Part shown: positions 8,711 through 17,257 of the stretch, in pieces | Layout: each line of letters starts with the position of its first letter | How positions within the stretch are numbered: position 1 is the stretch's first letter | From: Kitasatospora aureofaciens | GTDB lineage: Bacteria > Actinomycetota > Actinomycetes > Streptomycetales > Streptomycetaceae | Direction: 5' to 3' | Assembly: GCF_001188955.3 (NCBI RefSeq) | Contig: NZ_JPRF03000017.1 | Coordinates: 62,001 to 126,000, forward strand | Length of the DNA stretch: 64,000 nucleotides | The notes under the pieces: generated by a model | The model's database searches: none | The model's input: the letters and a program-made list of their open reading frames with translations, nothing else | Told to the model about the DNA's origin: nothing | Position numbers and translations under genes: made by a program

Positions 8711-9027
8711 GAGTCCCACCTCCTGGCGTGGAGACGAACGAGCAGGAATCCCGTTCCGTCCAGATTGCGGCGGTTGGGTCCGTCTCACAACCCCTATGCG
8801 TTTTGTTCGGCCGTCCGGGTGCAGGTAGGCTGTGCCGTCTGCACTGGTGTAGTTGTGCCCCCTTGCGCCCTCTTTCGGGTGACACCCTTTCCGGGTGCGG
8901 AGCCCGACTGTCCGACCCGGCCGCTACGGTGGGCCCGGAGTCGTCACCGCACCGGTGCCGACGCTACGCACAACCCTCCTGCCACGGAGAGACCGTGGCC
9001 GCTGAGTCCAAAGGAGGTGGGTTACTC
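8711..9027. other. Intergenic region with rpsF leader hairpin
   Basis: 317 bases without a gene, holding the divergent promoters of the small membrane protein and the rpsF operon. GCCACGG (8981-8987) pairs with CCGTGGC (8993-8999) around an AGAGA loop just upstream of the rpsF Shine-Dalgarno. This could be a regulatory leader for S6/S18 autogenous control; the function is inferred only. Confidence 0.45.
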
Positions 9028-9318
9028 ATGCGTCACTACGAGCTGATGGTCATCCTCGACCCCTCGGTCGAGGAGCGCGCTGTCTCCCCCCTGATCGAGT
9101 CCTTCCTCGCCGTCGTCCGCAACGGCGGTGGCAAGGTCGAGAAGGTCGACACCTGGGGTCGTCGCCGTCTGGCTTACGAGATCAACAAGCAGTCCGAGGG
9201 CATCTACTCGGTCATCGACCTCAAGGCCACGCCTGAGGTCGTCAAGGAGCTCGACCGCCAGCTGGGCCTGAGCGAGTCGGTTCTGCGGACCAAGGTCCTG
9301 CGCCCGGACACCCACTGA
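9028..9318 (+). CDS. rpsF: 30S ribosomal protein S6
   Basis: 96-residue S6, a component of the small-subunit platform that binds S18. [40 protein letters not shown] and the C-terminal [11 protein letters not shown] are standard S6 features and the length is normal. ATG at 9028 with a near-perfect AAAGGAGGT site ten bases upstream. First gene of the rpsF-ssb-rpsR-rplI operon, conserved across bacteria. Confidence 0.98.
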   Translation: MRHYELMVILDPSVEERAVSPLIESFLAVVRNGGGKVEKVDTWGRRRLAYEINKQSEGIYSVIDLKATPEVVKELDRQLGLSESVLRTKVLRPDTH

Positions 9319-9356
9319 GCCACCTCTGAGGCCTTCGGGTCTCGGGTAGCTCGCGT

Positions 9357-9380
9357 CCGCTGTTTCACGTGAAACAGCGG
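9357..9380. other. parS: parS site (ParB-binding centromere element)
   Basis: A perfect 24-base palindrome whose core is TGTTTCACGTGAAACA (9361-9376). This contains the 14-base GTTTCACGTGAAAC known as the streptomycete ParB target and matches the general bacterial parS consensus. It lies in the 96-base gap between rpsF and ssb. Streptomycetes carry many parS copies clustered around oriC, so its presence supports an origin-proximal position. It could also fold as a hairpin in the transcript. Confidence 0.9.
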
Positions 9381-9414
9381 TGAACGGACATCTTCCCGAG
9401 AGGTCATCACCACC

Positions 9415-10011
9415 ATGGCAGGCGAGACCGTCATCACCCTCGTCGGCAATCTCGTCGACGACCCCGAGCTGCGCTTCACCCCGTCGGGTGCGGCGGTCGC
9501 GAAGTTCCGCATCGCGTCCACCCCCCGCACCTTCGACCGTCAGACGAACGAGTGGAAGGACGGCGAGAGCCTCTTCCTTACGTGCAACGTCTGGCGTCAG
9601 CCGGCGGAGAACGTGGCCGAGTCGCTGCAGCGGGGCATGCGCGTCATCGTGCAGGGCCGACTGCGCCAGCGGTCTTACGAGACCAAGGAAGGCGAGAAGC
9701 GGACGGTCTTCGAGGTCGAGGTCGACGAGGTCGGCCCGAGCCTGCGTTCGGCGACCGCGAAGGTCACCCGGGCCAACCGGTCCGGCGCCCCCGGTGGCGG
9801 CTTCGGCGGCCAGCAGGGCGGCGGCCAGGGCGGTTGGAGCGGCGGTGGCGGCCAGCAGGGCGGCGGCTGGGGTGGAAACTCCGGCGGCGGCCAGTCCGGC
9901 CCCTCCGACGACCCGTGGGCGTCCAGCGCCCCGTCCGGTGGTAACCAGGGTGGCGGCGGCTGGGGCGGTGCCCCGTCCGGCGGCGGCTACTCGGAAGAGC
10001 CCCCGTTCTAG
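9415..10011 (+). CDS. ssb: Single-stranded DNA-binding protein
   Basis: 198-residue SSB. Residues 1-115 form the OB fold ([20 protein letters not shown], then [20 protein letters not shown]), followed by a Gly/Gln/Ser-rich flexible linker of about 65 residues. The acidic tip EEPPF recruits replication and repair partners. The start ATG at 9415 follows GAGAGG. It is the essential actinobacterial ssb, co-transcribed with ribosomal protein genes; the parS site falls in its 5' leader region. Confidence 0.97.
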   Translation: MAGETVITLVGNLVDDPELRFTPSGAAVAKFRIASTPRTFDRQTNEWKDGESLFLTCNVWRQPAENVAESLQRGMRVIVQGRLRQRSYETKEGEKRTVFEVEVDEVGPSLRSATAKVTRANRSGAPGGGFGGQQGGGQGGWSGGGGQQGGGWGGNSGGGQSGPSDDPWASSAPSGGNQGGGGWGGAPSGGGYSEEPPF

Positions 10012-10089
10012 AGCTGACAGATTTCGTGCGGCCCGGCCGCAGGCGTCCCCGGACGCCGGTCGGGCCGTGAACCCCAAATGGAGCACACC

Positions 10090-10326
10090 ATGGCGAAGCC
10101 GCCTGCTCGCAAGCCGAAGAAGAAGGTTTGCGTCTTCTGCAAGGACAAGGTCAACTACGTTGACTACAAGGACACGAACCTGCTGCGGAAGTACATCTCC
10201 GACCGCGGCAAGATCCGTGCCCGCCGGGTCACCGGCAACTGCACCCAGCACCAGCGTGACGTCGCCACGGCCGTGAAGAACAGCCGTGAGATGGCGCTGC
10301 TGCCCTACACCAGCACCGCGCGCTAA
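10090..10326 (+). CDS. rpsR: 30S ribosomal protein S18, zinc-ribbon (C+) form
   Basis: 78-residue S18, partner of S6 on the 30S platform. [20 protein letters not shown] and [19 protein letters not shown] are diagnostic. CxxC near residue 14-17 plus the later Cys and His of GNCTQH make this the zinc-binding C+ type; many actinobacteria carry a second cysteine-free copy elsewhere, induced on zinc starvation. Start taken at 10090, with GGAG six bases upstream; an ATG 12 bases earlier lacks a ribosome site. Confidence 0.97.
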   Translation: MAKPPARKPKKKVCVFCKDKVNYVDYKDTNLLRKYISDRGKIRARRVTGNCTQHQRDVATAVKNSREMALLPYTSTAR

Positions 10327-10343
10327 GAGAGGGTGACCGAGTA

Positions 10344-10790
10344 ATGAAGATCATCCTCACTCACGAGGTGCCGGGTCTCGGCTCCGCCGGCGAGGTCGTC
10401 GAGGTCAAGGACGGCTACGCCCGCAACTACCTGGTCCCGCGTGGCTACGCCATCCGCTGGACCAAGGGCGGTCAGAAGGACGTCGACGCCATCCGTCGCG
10501 CCCGGAAGATCCACGAGATCCAGACCCTCGACGCCGCCAACGACGTCAAGGGCAAGCTCGAGGGCGTCCAGGTCAAGCTGGCCGTTCGCTCGGGTGACGC
10601 CGGCCGTCTGTTCGGCTCGGTGACCCAGGCCGACGTCGTCGAGGCCATCAAGGCCGCCGGTGGCCCGGCCGTGGACAAGCGCGCCGTCGCGATCGCCTCG
10701 CCGATCAAGACCGTGGGCACCCACAAGGTCTCGGTCAAGCTGCACTCGGACGTCGTGGCCAACCTCGACGTCGCCGTCGTGGCTGCCTGA
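10344..10790 (+). CDS. rplI: 50S ribosomal protein L9
   Basis: 148-residue L9 with the N-terminal rRNA-binding domain [20 protein letters not shown] and [16 protein letters not shown], a long connecting helix (about 45-75) and the C-terminal lobe ending [14 protein letters not shown]. Last gene of the rpsF operon, 17 bases after rpsR, with GAGAGGGTG as ribosome site. A strong terminator follows. Confidence 0.98.
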   Translation: MKIILTHEVPGLGSAGEVVEVKDGYARNYLVPRGYAIRWTKGGQKDVDAIRRARKIHEIQTLDAANDVKGKLEGVQVKLAVRSGDAGRLFGSVTQADVVEAIKAAGGPAVDKRAVAIASPIKTVGTHKVSVKLHSDVVANLDVAVVAA

Positions 10791-10806
10791 GTTCCGTAGC
10801 AGTGGC

Positions 10807-10842
10807 CTGAGGGCCGGACTCCGCGAGGAGTCCGGCCCTCAG
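10807..10842 (+). terminator. Terminator of the rpsF-rplI operon
   Basis: Perfect 16-base arms (CTGAGGGCCGGACTCC at 10807-10822 and its complement at 10827-10842) around a GCGA tetraloop, 17 bases after the rplI stop. It faces the convergent MATE gene and may work for both strands. Confidence 0.88.
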
Positions 10843-10893
10843 TCGTTCCCCGGATCGACCGCGGTGGTTCCGTTCCCGGGCCGGGCGTGCCGT

Positions 10894-12228
10894 TCAGCTC
10901 CGGACGGCCCCGGTGACCAGCCAGCGGCCGCCCCGGGCGCGGGCGACCAGGAAGACCGCGCGGACCAGCATGAACAGGTCCATCGCCCACCACAGCCCGG
11001 CCAGCCCGGTGCCGGTGGCCGGCACCGCGAAGGCCGCCGGGGTGAACACCGCCAGGGTCGCGAGCGCCGCCCGGGCGAGGTACGGGCCGTCCCCGGCGCC
11101 CATCAGCACGCCGTCCAGCACGAAGACCAGTCCGGCCACCGGCTGGCTGAGCGCGAGCAGCAGCAGGGCGGTGTGCAACTGCCCCTGGACGACCGGATCG
11201 GGCGTGAACAGCGGGACGTACAGCGGGCGGGCGAGCACCACCAGCAGACCGAGCACCACTCCGGAGCCGACGCCCCACTCGACCATCCGCCGGGTGGCCG
11301 CGCGGGCCCCCGGAACGTCCGAGGCGCCCAGGTAGCGGCCGATGACGGCCTGCCCGGCGATCGCGATGGCGTCCAGTGCGAAGGCCAGGAAGCTGAACAG
11401 CGTCATGGTGATCTGGTGCGCGGCCACCTGGTCGTCGCCGAGCCGGGCGGCCACCGCGGTGGCGATCATCAGTACCGCGCGCAGGCTGACCGTCCGGACC
11501 AGCAGCGGGCCGCCCGCCCTGGCACCGGCCCGGATGCCGGCCGGGTCCGGCCGCAGTGAGGCCTGCTCCCGCCGGGCGCCGCGGACCACCACGACCAGGT
11601 AGACGGCGGCCATCCCGGTCTGGGCCAGCACCGTGCCCCAGGCCGAGCCGGCCACCCCGAGCCCGGCGCCGTACACCAGCCCGGCGTTCAGGCCGATGTT
11701 GGCGGTGAAGCCCGCGACGGCCACCACCAGCGGGGTGCGGGTGTCCTGGAGGCCGCGCAGCACGCCGGTGGCGGCGAGCACCAGGAGCATCGCCGGGATG
11801 CCCAGGGAACTGATCCGCAGGTACGTCACGGCGTACGGCGCCGCGGTCGGCGAGGCGCCCAGCACCCCGGCGGCCCAGGGCGCCAGCAGCAGGGTGAGCA
11901 GGACCACCGGGACGGCCAGGCCGAGAGCGAGCCAGAGGCCGTCGACGCCCTGTTGGACGGCGCCCCGGCGGTCCCCGGCGCCGATCCGGCGGGCCACCGC
12001 GGCGGTCGTGGCGTAGGCGAGGAAGACGAACACCCCGGTCGCGGTGGTGAGGGCGGCGGAGGCGACGCCGACGCCGGCGAGCTGGGGCGTGCCGAGGTGG
12101 CCGACGATCGCGGAGTCGGCCATCAGGAACAGCGGCTCGGCGACCAGCGCGCCGAAGGCGGGCACCGCCAGGGCGAGGATCTCGCGGTCGTGGCTGCGTC
12201 CGGAGGGCTCGGAGGTGGCGGTGCTCAT
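10894..12228 (-). CDS. MATE family efflux transporter
   Basis: 444-residue, roughly 12-helix transporter of the multidrug and toxin extrusion family (DinF-like branch), expected to export organic cations or other drugs by ion antiport at the cytoplasmic membrane. Typical sequence: AVPAFGALVAEPLFLMADSA at helix 1, VGHLGTPQLAGVGVASAA, GVLRGLQDTRTPL and AHQITMTLFSFLAFALDA. The ATG at 12228 has GGAG a short distance upstream; an alternative ATG at 12246 lacks one. Convergent with rplI and divergent from dnaB; its upstream region holds DnaA boxes. Substrate unknown. Confidence 0.9.
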   Translation of the reverse strand: MSTATSEPSGRSHDREILALAVPAFGALVAEPLFLMADSAIVGHLGTPQLAGVGVASAALTTATGVFVFLAYATTAAVARRIGAGDRRGAVQQGVDGLWLALGLAVPVVLLTLLLAPWAAGVLGASPTAAPYAVTYLRISSLGIPAMLLVLAATGVLRGLQDTRTPLVVAVAGFTANIGLNAGLVYGAGLGVAGSAWGTVLAQTGMAAVYLVVVVRGARREQASLRPDPAGIRAGARAGGPLLVRTVSLRAVLMIATAVAARLGDDQVAAHQITMTLFSFLAFALDAIAIAGQAVIGRYLGASDVPGARAATRRMVEWGVGSGVVLGLLVVLARPLYVPLFTPDPVVQGQLHTALLLLALSQPVAGLVFVLDGVLMGAGDGPYLARAALATLAVFTPAAFAVPATGTGLAGLWWAMDLFMLVRAVFLVARARGGRWLVTGAVRS

Positions 12229-12242
12229 GCGCTCCAGGGTAC

Positions 12243-12505
12243 TCATCCACAGGTAATAGTCCACTGGCCATATTGATCATTACTCGAAAGCCCGGGCGAC
12301 CGGCTCCGTCCGGTCCGCGCCCACAGCCGCCCGGATGTGTGTGAAGAATTTCTCATGCACAGCCCCGGGAAGAGGTAATCGCAGGTCAACAGGTTGACGG
12401 TGGATCGATCGTCCGGTTATCCACAGGAGCTTCCACAGGGGTGTCCACAGCTTTGCGGCAGTTCTCCACAGCCCGGGGCCACTCGTCCACACCCCCTGTG
12501 GATAA
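12243..12505. promoter_or_regulatory. DnaA-box cluster upstream of dnaB
   Basis: Two perfect DnaA boxes TTATCCACA occur in opposite orientation at 12417-12425 (+) and 12497-12505 (-). Between them lie one-mismatch boxes GTGTCCACA (12441-12449), TTCTCCACA (12462-12470) and TCGTCCACA (12483-12491), and a weak CTTCCACA (12430-12437). Another near-box, TCATCCACA, lies at 12243-12251. A 14-base palindrome GTCAACAGGTTGAC stands at 12385-12398. DnaA binding here could regulate dnaB or titrate DnaA; this is inference. Confidence 0.75.
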
Positions 12506-12681
12506 CCGTCTTGGCGCGAGGGCGTCCGGCACCTTAGCGTGGGCTCTCCACCCGACACTCCCACCGGCCCCGGCGTCCGATTTGTCGGTGCCGTGGCGTA
12601 CAAAAGGAGCGGCTCCGCTCCACCCCAGCCACCGGCAAGGCCCGCTCCAACTTCGCACCACTCGCTGATCGGGGAACACGC
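12506..12681. other. dnaB upstream region
   Basis: 176 bases between the DnaA-box cluster and dnaB, presumably holding the dnaB promoter. No repeat or small gene recognised. Confidence 0.4.
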
Positions 12682-14286
12682 GTGACCGGCCCCCAGTACG
12701 ACGACCACGACGCCCCGCCGCCGGAGGAGGACTGGCAGAACGCCGAGGACCCCTTCCCGGCCGGAGCCTTCGACGACGCACCCTTCCCGGACGGGCCCGG
12801 CGACCGGCTCCCGGTCTCCCGCAACCGCGGCAACGGCCAGGGCGGTGGTCGGGGCGAGGGCTTCCGCAAGGGCGGCGCCGGGTTCAGTCCCAACGGCAAG
12901 AAGGGCGACCGCCGGGACGACCGGGGCCACCGGGACGACGGGGGCCAGGGCGGCGTCGACGGCTTCGAGCGGGTCCCCCCGCAGGACCTCGCCGCGGAGC
13001 AGTCCGTCCTGGGCGGCATGCTGCTGTCCAAGGACGCCATCGCCGACGTGGTCGAGGTGCTCAAGCCCGCCGACTACTACCGGCCCGCGCACGAAATGAT
13101 CCACGGCGCGATCCTCGACCTGTACGCCCGCGGCGAGCCGGCCGACCCGATCACCGTGGCCGGCGAGCTCACCAAGCGCGGCGAGCTGCAGCGCGTCGGC
13201 GGCGCCCCCTACCTGCACACCCTGGTCAACTCCGTCCCGACCGCGGCCAACGCGGAGTACTACGCCCAGATCGTCCACGAGCGCGCCGTGCTGCGCCGCC
13301 TGGTCGAGGCCGGCACCCGGATCGCCGGCATGGGCTACGCGGCCGAGGGCGACGTGGACGAGATCGTCAACGCCGCCCAGGCGGAGATCTACGCCGTCAC
13401 CGAGCAGCGCACCAACGAGGACTACGCGCCGCTGGCCGACATCATGGAGGGCGCCCTCGACGAGATCGAGGCGATCGGCTCCCGCAACGGCCAGATGTCC
13501 GGCGTGCCGACCGGCTTCGCCGACTTCGACCAGCTCACCAACGGCCTGCACCCCGGCCAGATGATCGTCATCGCGGCCCGTCCCGCCATGGGCAAGTCCA
13601 CCCTGGCGCTGGACTTCGCCCGGGCCTGCTCGATCCACCACAAGCTGCCGAGCGTGATCTTCTCGCTCGAAATGGGCCGCAACGAGATCGCCATGCGCCT
13701 GCTCTCCGCCGAGGCCCGGGTCGCGCTGCACCACATGCGGTCGGGCAACATGACGGACGACGACTGGACCAGGGTCGCCCGCCGGATGCCCGACGTCAGC
13801 GAGGCGCCGCTGTTCATCGACGACTCGCCGAACCTGTCGATGATGGAGATCCGCGCCAAGTGCCGCCGGCTCAAGCAGCGCAACGACATCAAGCTGATCG
13901 TCATCGACTACCTCCAGCTGATGCAGTCCGGCGGCTCCCGCCGGGCCGAGAACCGCCAGCAGGAGGTCTCGGACATGTCCCGGAACCTGAAGCTGCTGGC
14001 CAAGGAGCTGGAAGTCCCGGTCATCGCGCTGTCCCAGCTGAACCGTGGTCCCGAACAGCGCACCGACAAGCGGCCGATGGTCTCCGACCTGCGCGAGTCC
14101 GGCTCCATCGAGCAGGACGCCGACATGGTCATCCTGCTGCACCGCGAGGACGCCTACGAGAAGGAGTCCCCGCGCGCGGGCGAGGCCGACCTGATCGTCG
14201 CCAAGCACCGTAACGGCCCGACCGCCACCATCACGGTCGCCTTCCAGGGCCACTACTCGCGCTTCGTCGACATGACCAGGGACTGA
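12682..14286 (+). CDS. dnaB: Replicative DNA helicase DnaB
   Basis: 534-residue hexameric 5'-3' helicase that unwinds the replication fork. A disordered, acidic then Gly/Arg-rich head (1-95) precedes the DnaB N-terminal domain (from PPQDLAAEQSVLGGMLLSKD). The RecA-like domain has Walker A ARPAMGKST (Lys305), IFSLEMGRNEIAMRLLS, and Walker B LIVIDYLQLM, ending with the arginine-finger region SDLRESGSIEQDADMVILLHR. No intein interrupts it. GTG start at 12682. The long head is an actinobacterial extension. Convergent with an acetyltransferase gene, sharing a hairpin. Confidence 0.97.
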   Translation: MTGPQYDDHDAPPPEEDWQNAEDPFPAGAFDDAPFPDGPGDRLPVSRNRGNGQGGGRGEGFRKGGAGFSPNGKKGDRRDDRGHRDDGGQGGVDGFERVPPQDLAAEQSVLGGMLLSKDAIADVVEVLKPADYYRPAHEMIHGAILDLYARGEPADPITVAGELTKRGELQRVGGAPYLHTLVNSVPTAANAEYYAQIVHERAVLRRLVEAGTRIAGMGYAAEGDVDEIVNAAQAEIYAVTEQRTNEDYAPLADIMEGALDEIEAIGSRNGQMSGVPTGFADFDQLTNGLHPGQMIVIAARPAMGKSTLALDFARACSIHHKLPSVIFSLEMGRNEIAMRLLSAEARVALHHMRSGNMTDDDWTRVARRMPDVSEAPLFIDDSPNLSMMEIRAKCRRLKQRNDIKLIVIDYLQLMQSGGSRRAENRQQEVSDMSRNLKLLAKELEVPVIALSQLNRGPEQRTDKRPMVSDLRESGSIEQDADMVILLHREDAYEKESPRAGEADLIVAKHRNGPTATITVAFQGHYSRFVDMTRD

Positions 14287-14291
14287 CCCCG

Positions 14292-14324
14292 CCGCGGTGG
14301 TCACCCGACGGGCGACCACCGCGG
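14292..14324. terminator. Bidirectional hairpin between dnaB and the Eis-like gene
   Basis: CCGCGGTGGTC (14292-14302) pairs perfectly with GACCACCGCGG (14314-14324). It lies between two convergent stop codons. Confidence 0.7.
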
Positions 14325-14334
14325 TCGGTGCCGG

Positions 14335-15558
14335 TCAGAACCAGTGCAGGCAGTGCGGGGCGCGCTCGGCGCGGAACAGGGCGTCGGCCAGGGCGGCCGC
14401 CTCCGGGCGGTGGGCCCGGACGTGTCCGGCCCGCACCAGGGTGCTCGGGGCGGTGCCGCCGAGGTAGACCGAGCCGAGGTCGCGCACGTCCAGCGAGAGG
14501 TCGGGCTCCCGGTCGGTCGGGACGCACTCGGCCTTGCCGTCCCGGACGGTCAGCAGGTGGCGGGCCCGCTCGCCGAGGAACGGATCGTCGACGTCGAGCA
14601 CGAGCTCGCCGTCGGCGGACCAGCCGCGGGCGGTCAGCGCCTGCGGGACGTCCAGCAGCCGTACCCAGAGCCAGTCGGTGTCGTAGCTCGCCTCGGCGGC
14701 GCGGAAGTCCACGAGCTGCCAGCGCAGTGGGTGCCCGGGCGGGAAGTGCTTGAAGAGCACCTGGGTGACCAGGTCGTGGGCGAGCAGGAACCGGACCAGG
14801 GCCGTTGTGACGGCGTCGTCGACGGTGATCGTCTCGTCCACCTTCAGGGTCTCGCCGTCGACGGTGTAGGTGGCGTACCCGTCCGGGTGGCCGTCGGCGT
14901 CCCGGTGGACGGCGACGTAGCGCGGTGCCCGGGAGACCGGCGGCTGTCCCGCGCCCAGGGCCCACCAGCGGGGCGGCCGGGAGAGCGCGCCGGGCTGGGC
15001 GCGGCGGTAGCGGTCGTAGAGCTCCTCCAGGAGGTCCCCGCAGTCGGCGCGCCGCAGCACCTCGACCGTGCCCCGGTCCGGAGCGTCGGCGGCGGTGCCG
15101 CGCGCCCGGGGGAGGTCGAGGGCGGCGCCGGTGCGGGCGACCTTCAGGTTCCCGGTGTAGGTCGCCGGGCCGTAGCCGAACCGGCCGTAGATCGGTGCCT
15201 CGGAGGCCAGCAGCACGGAGAGGAACTCCCCGCGGGCCCGCAGCCCAGCGAGCTGGTGGCGCATCATCGCCGTGAGCACGCCCCGCCGGCGGTGGGTGGG
15301 CAGGACGCCGACGTTGCTCACGCCGGAGACCGGGACGACGGCCCCGCCGGGCAGGGTGAGTTCGAAGGAGTACGCGGCGGCGGTGCCGACCGGCCGCCCG
15401 TCCTCCGCCACCGCCAGCACGCCGCGGTCCGGTTCGACCGCCGACCACCAGACGCCGCCGCCGTCCTCGGCCGGCGTCTCAGGGAAGCGGCCGAACGCGG
15501 TGTGGAGCGTGTCGACGAAGACGTCGAGGTCCTGATCGGTCGTGGAACGTATGTCCAT
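14335..15558 (-). CDS. Eis-family GNAT N-acetyltransferase
   Basis: 407-residue protein of the enhanced intracellular survival family: two GNAT lobes and a C-terminal sterol-carrier-like lobe. The acetyl-CoA motif VLPTHRRRGVL spans 85-95; Tyr124 in APIYGRFGYG matches the proposed catalytic acid; and the chain ends in Phe407 (HCLHWF), the free C-terminal carboxylate that acts as base in mycobacterial Eis. Studied members acetylate aminoglycosides and some peptides at several amines; the natural substrate here is not known. ATG at 15558. Convergent with dnaB. Confidence 0.88.
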   Translation of the reverse strand: MDIRSTTDQDLDVFVDTLHTAFGRFPETPAEDGGGVWWSAVEPDRGVLAVAEDGRPVGTAAAYSFELTLPGGAVVPVSGVSNVGVLPTHRRRGVLTAMMRHQLAGLRARGEFLSVLLASEAPIYGRFGYGPATYTGNLKVARTGAALDLPRARGTAADAPDRGTVEVLRRADCGDLLEELYDRYRRAQPGALSRPPRWWALGAGQPPVSRAPRYVAVHRDADGHPDGYATYTVDGETLKVDETITVDDAVTTALVRFLLAHDLVTQVLFKHFPPGHPLRWQLVDFRAAEASYDTDWLWVRLLDVPQALTARGWSADGELVLDVDDPFLGERARHLLTVRDGKAECVPTDREPDLSLDVRDLGSVYLGGTAPSTLVRAGHVRAHRPEAAALADALFRAERAPHCLHWF

Positions 15559-15727
15559 GGCTGCCGCTGCCTCCCCTGGGTATCGGCCCCACGGTGCGTG
15601 GCGCCCGCGACAGTCCAGCCCCGCGCCGGGACGGGGGTCAACCGAATTAGGCGGCGGGGTGGCGACTCGGGTGGACAGGGTGGCGACGTCCGCACCGGCT
15701 TCGGAGAGGGGCGGGGGCGCAATGGAC

Positions 15728-15733
15728 TACTGT
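15728..15733 (+). promoter_or_regulatory. Putative -10 element of a leaderless transcript
   Basis: TACTGT followed by exactly seven bases and the GTG at 15741, with no Shine-Dalgarno sequence. Confidence 0.5.
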
Positions 15734-15740
15734 CCCTGCC

Positions 15741-17186
15741 GTGAAGACGATACGACAGCTGTCCGCCCGCAGGGGCCGGGGGAGCGAGCAGTCCCAGACG
15801 GCTGGGGCGGCTGCCCGACTCGGCTGGCTCGACGCGCTGCGCGGCGTGGCCGCCCTCGTGGTCGCCCTGCACCACTTCGACGTGCTGAAACTGCTGCCGG
15901 ACCGCCTGGCCGCCTTCGTCTGGTGGCACGCGGACCTCGGCCTGTACGGCGTCATGCTGTTCTTCCTGGTCAGCGGCTACATCATCCCGGCCTCGCTGGA
16001 GCGCCGCGGGAACGTGCGGGCGTTCTGGATCGGCCGGTTCTTCCGGCTCTGGCCGCCGGTGATCATCGGCATAGCGGTGGCGCTGGCGATCATCCCGAAG
16101 GGTGACGGCTCGGTCGCGCTCTTCGCGACCGGCCACAACTACGTGGCCGTGGCCGCCAACGCGACCATGCTGCAGGACTTCATGGGCGTCTGGAACGGCC
16201 TGGGCGTGATGTGGACGCTCAGCTACGAGATGGCGTTCTACTACATGGTCACCGCGCTCTTCGCGGTCGGTCAGCACCGCCGCAGCGGTCCGATCGCGGT
16301 CGGTTTCGCCGCGGTCGCGGTGCTCTTCGGCACCTCGATCGCCTCCCACACGATGACCGTCGACGCCGCCTCGACCCGTCACCTGGTGTGGGGCGCGGTG
16401 CTGATCGTGCTCTTCGCCTTCGCCTGCGTGCTGAGCGGCCGGGCGAACCTGACCCGGGTCGGGGCGATCACGCTCGGCCTGCTGGCCTTCGTGCTGATGT
16501 ACAACAACAGCCGGGCTCCGATGTTCGAGACCCTGATGATCTTCGCGACGATGTTCGCGGGCACCGTGGTCTACCGCGCCGAGAAGGGCCAGATCGACCG
16601 GCTGCAGGCGGTGCTCTGCTGCGGCTTCGTGCTCGCCGCCGGCGTGGCCGTCGCGTGGTTCTACAACCGCAACGGCATGGAGAACAACACCTGGACGGCC
16701 GGGCCGCGGGCCTGGGCCGGCTCCTTCGTCGGGGCCTGGATCACCTTCGGGATCGGCTTCGCGCTGCGCAAGCGCCGCTTCCCGAAGCCGCTGACCTGGC
16801 TCGGTGGGATCAGCTTCTCGCTCTACCTGCTGCACGTCCCGGTGCTGCACACCCTGCACTACGCGCTGGACGTGCCCAAGGTGCCCCCGACGACCAGCGG
16901 CAAGGTGATCTGGACGGCCGAGTACCTGGCCGTGATCATGATCGCGAGCTGGCTCATGTACAAGCTGGTGGAGCTGCCGGTCCAGAAGCTGGGCCGCAAG
17001 GTGGGCAAGTGGGCGGACCGGCGCTGGCCGGGCGGCGAGCTTCCGGCGCTGGCGTTCGCGGTGCCGGCCGGTCCGGTCACGGCCGCACCTTCGGTGCCCG
17101 GCCCGGCATCAGCTGCGCCGGAGCGGACCGTGGAGCCGGTACCGGTCGAGGTCGGTGCGGGCGGGCCCGGTTCACGGGACCGCTGA
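15741..17186 (+). CDS. Acyltransferase 3 family membrane protein (OafA/NodX type)
   Basis: 481-residue integral membrane O-acyltransferase with about ten membrane segments (28-400) and a soluble Pro/Ala/Glu-rich C-terminal tail. The signature RLGWLDALRGVAALVVALHH with conserved Arg and His opens the domain; MLFFLVSGYIIPASLERRG and IGRFFRLWPP follow, and SFSLYLLHVPVLH marks the last part. Members transfer acetyl or other acyl groups to extracellular sugars or lipids. Substrate unknown; nearby manA and mannosyltransferase genes make a surface glycan or antibiotic sugar possible, without proof. Appears leaderless. Confidence 0.9.
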   Translation: MKTIRQLSARRGRGSEQSQTAGAAARLGWLDALRGVAALVVALHHFDVLKLLPDRLAAFVWWHADLGLYGVMLFFLVSGYIIPASLERRGNVRAFWIGRFFRLWPPVIIGIAVALAIIPKGDGSVALFATGHNYVAVAANATMLQDFMGVWNGLGVMWTLSYEMAFYYMVTALFAVGQHRRSGPIAVGFAAVAVLFGTSIASHTMTVDAASTRHLVWGAVLIVLFAFACVLSGRANLTRVGAITLGLLAFVLMYNNSRAPMFETLMIFATMFAGTVVYRAEKGQIDRLQAVLCCGFVLAAGVAVAWFYNRNGMENNTWTAGPRAWAGSFVGAWITFGIGFALRKRRFPKPLTWLGGISFSLYLLHVPVLHTLHYALDVPKVPPTTSGKVIWTAEYLAVIMIASWLMYKLVELPVQKLGRKVGKWADRRWPGGELPALAFAVPAGPVTAAPSVPGPASAAPERTVEPVPVEVGAGGPGSRDR

Positions 17187-17206
17187 CCGGCTGAGAGTTG
17201 CGAGCA

Positions 17207-17236
17207 AGGGCCCGCCCCCGCTGGGGGGCGGGCCCT
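17207..17236. terminator. Hairpin between acyltransferase and manA
   Basis: AGGGCCCGCCCCC (17207-17219) pairs perfectly with 17224-17236 around a four-base loop. It separates two convergent genes. Confidence 0.8.
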
Positions 17237-17257
17237 CACTCGTTCGCGGTGCGGCCG

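Noticed and set aside
9357-9380. Palindrome read as a simple terminator of rpsF
   Set aside because: The exact match to the ParB consensus and the intact operon downstream make parS the better explanation, although a hairpin in RNA remains possible.
12280-14319. 679-codon open frame antisense to dnaB, and similar long antisense frames at 2541-4112, 4375-5952, 27736-29148 and 60263-62734
   Set aside because: These are GC-driven shadows of the real genes: they have Val/Gly/Arg/His-rich composition, no recognisable domain and no ribosome site, while the opposite strand encodes conserved proteins.
14335-15558. Confident naming of the acetyltransferase as drug-resistance protein Eis
   Set aside because: Family features including the C-terminal Phe are present, but substrate range in this clade is unknown, so no gene symbol was given.
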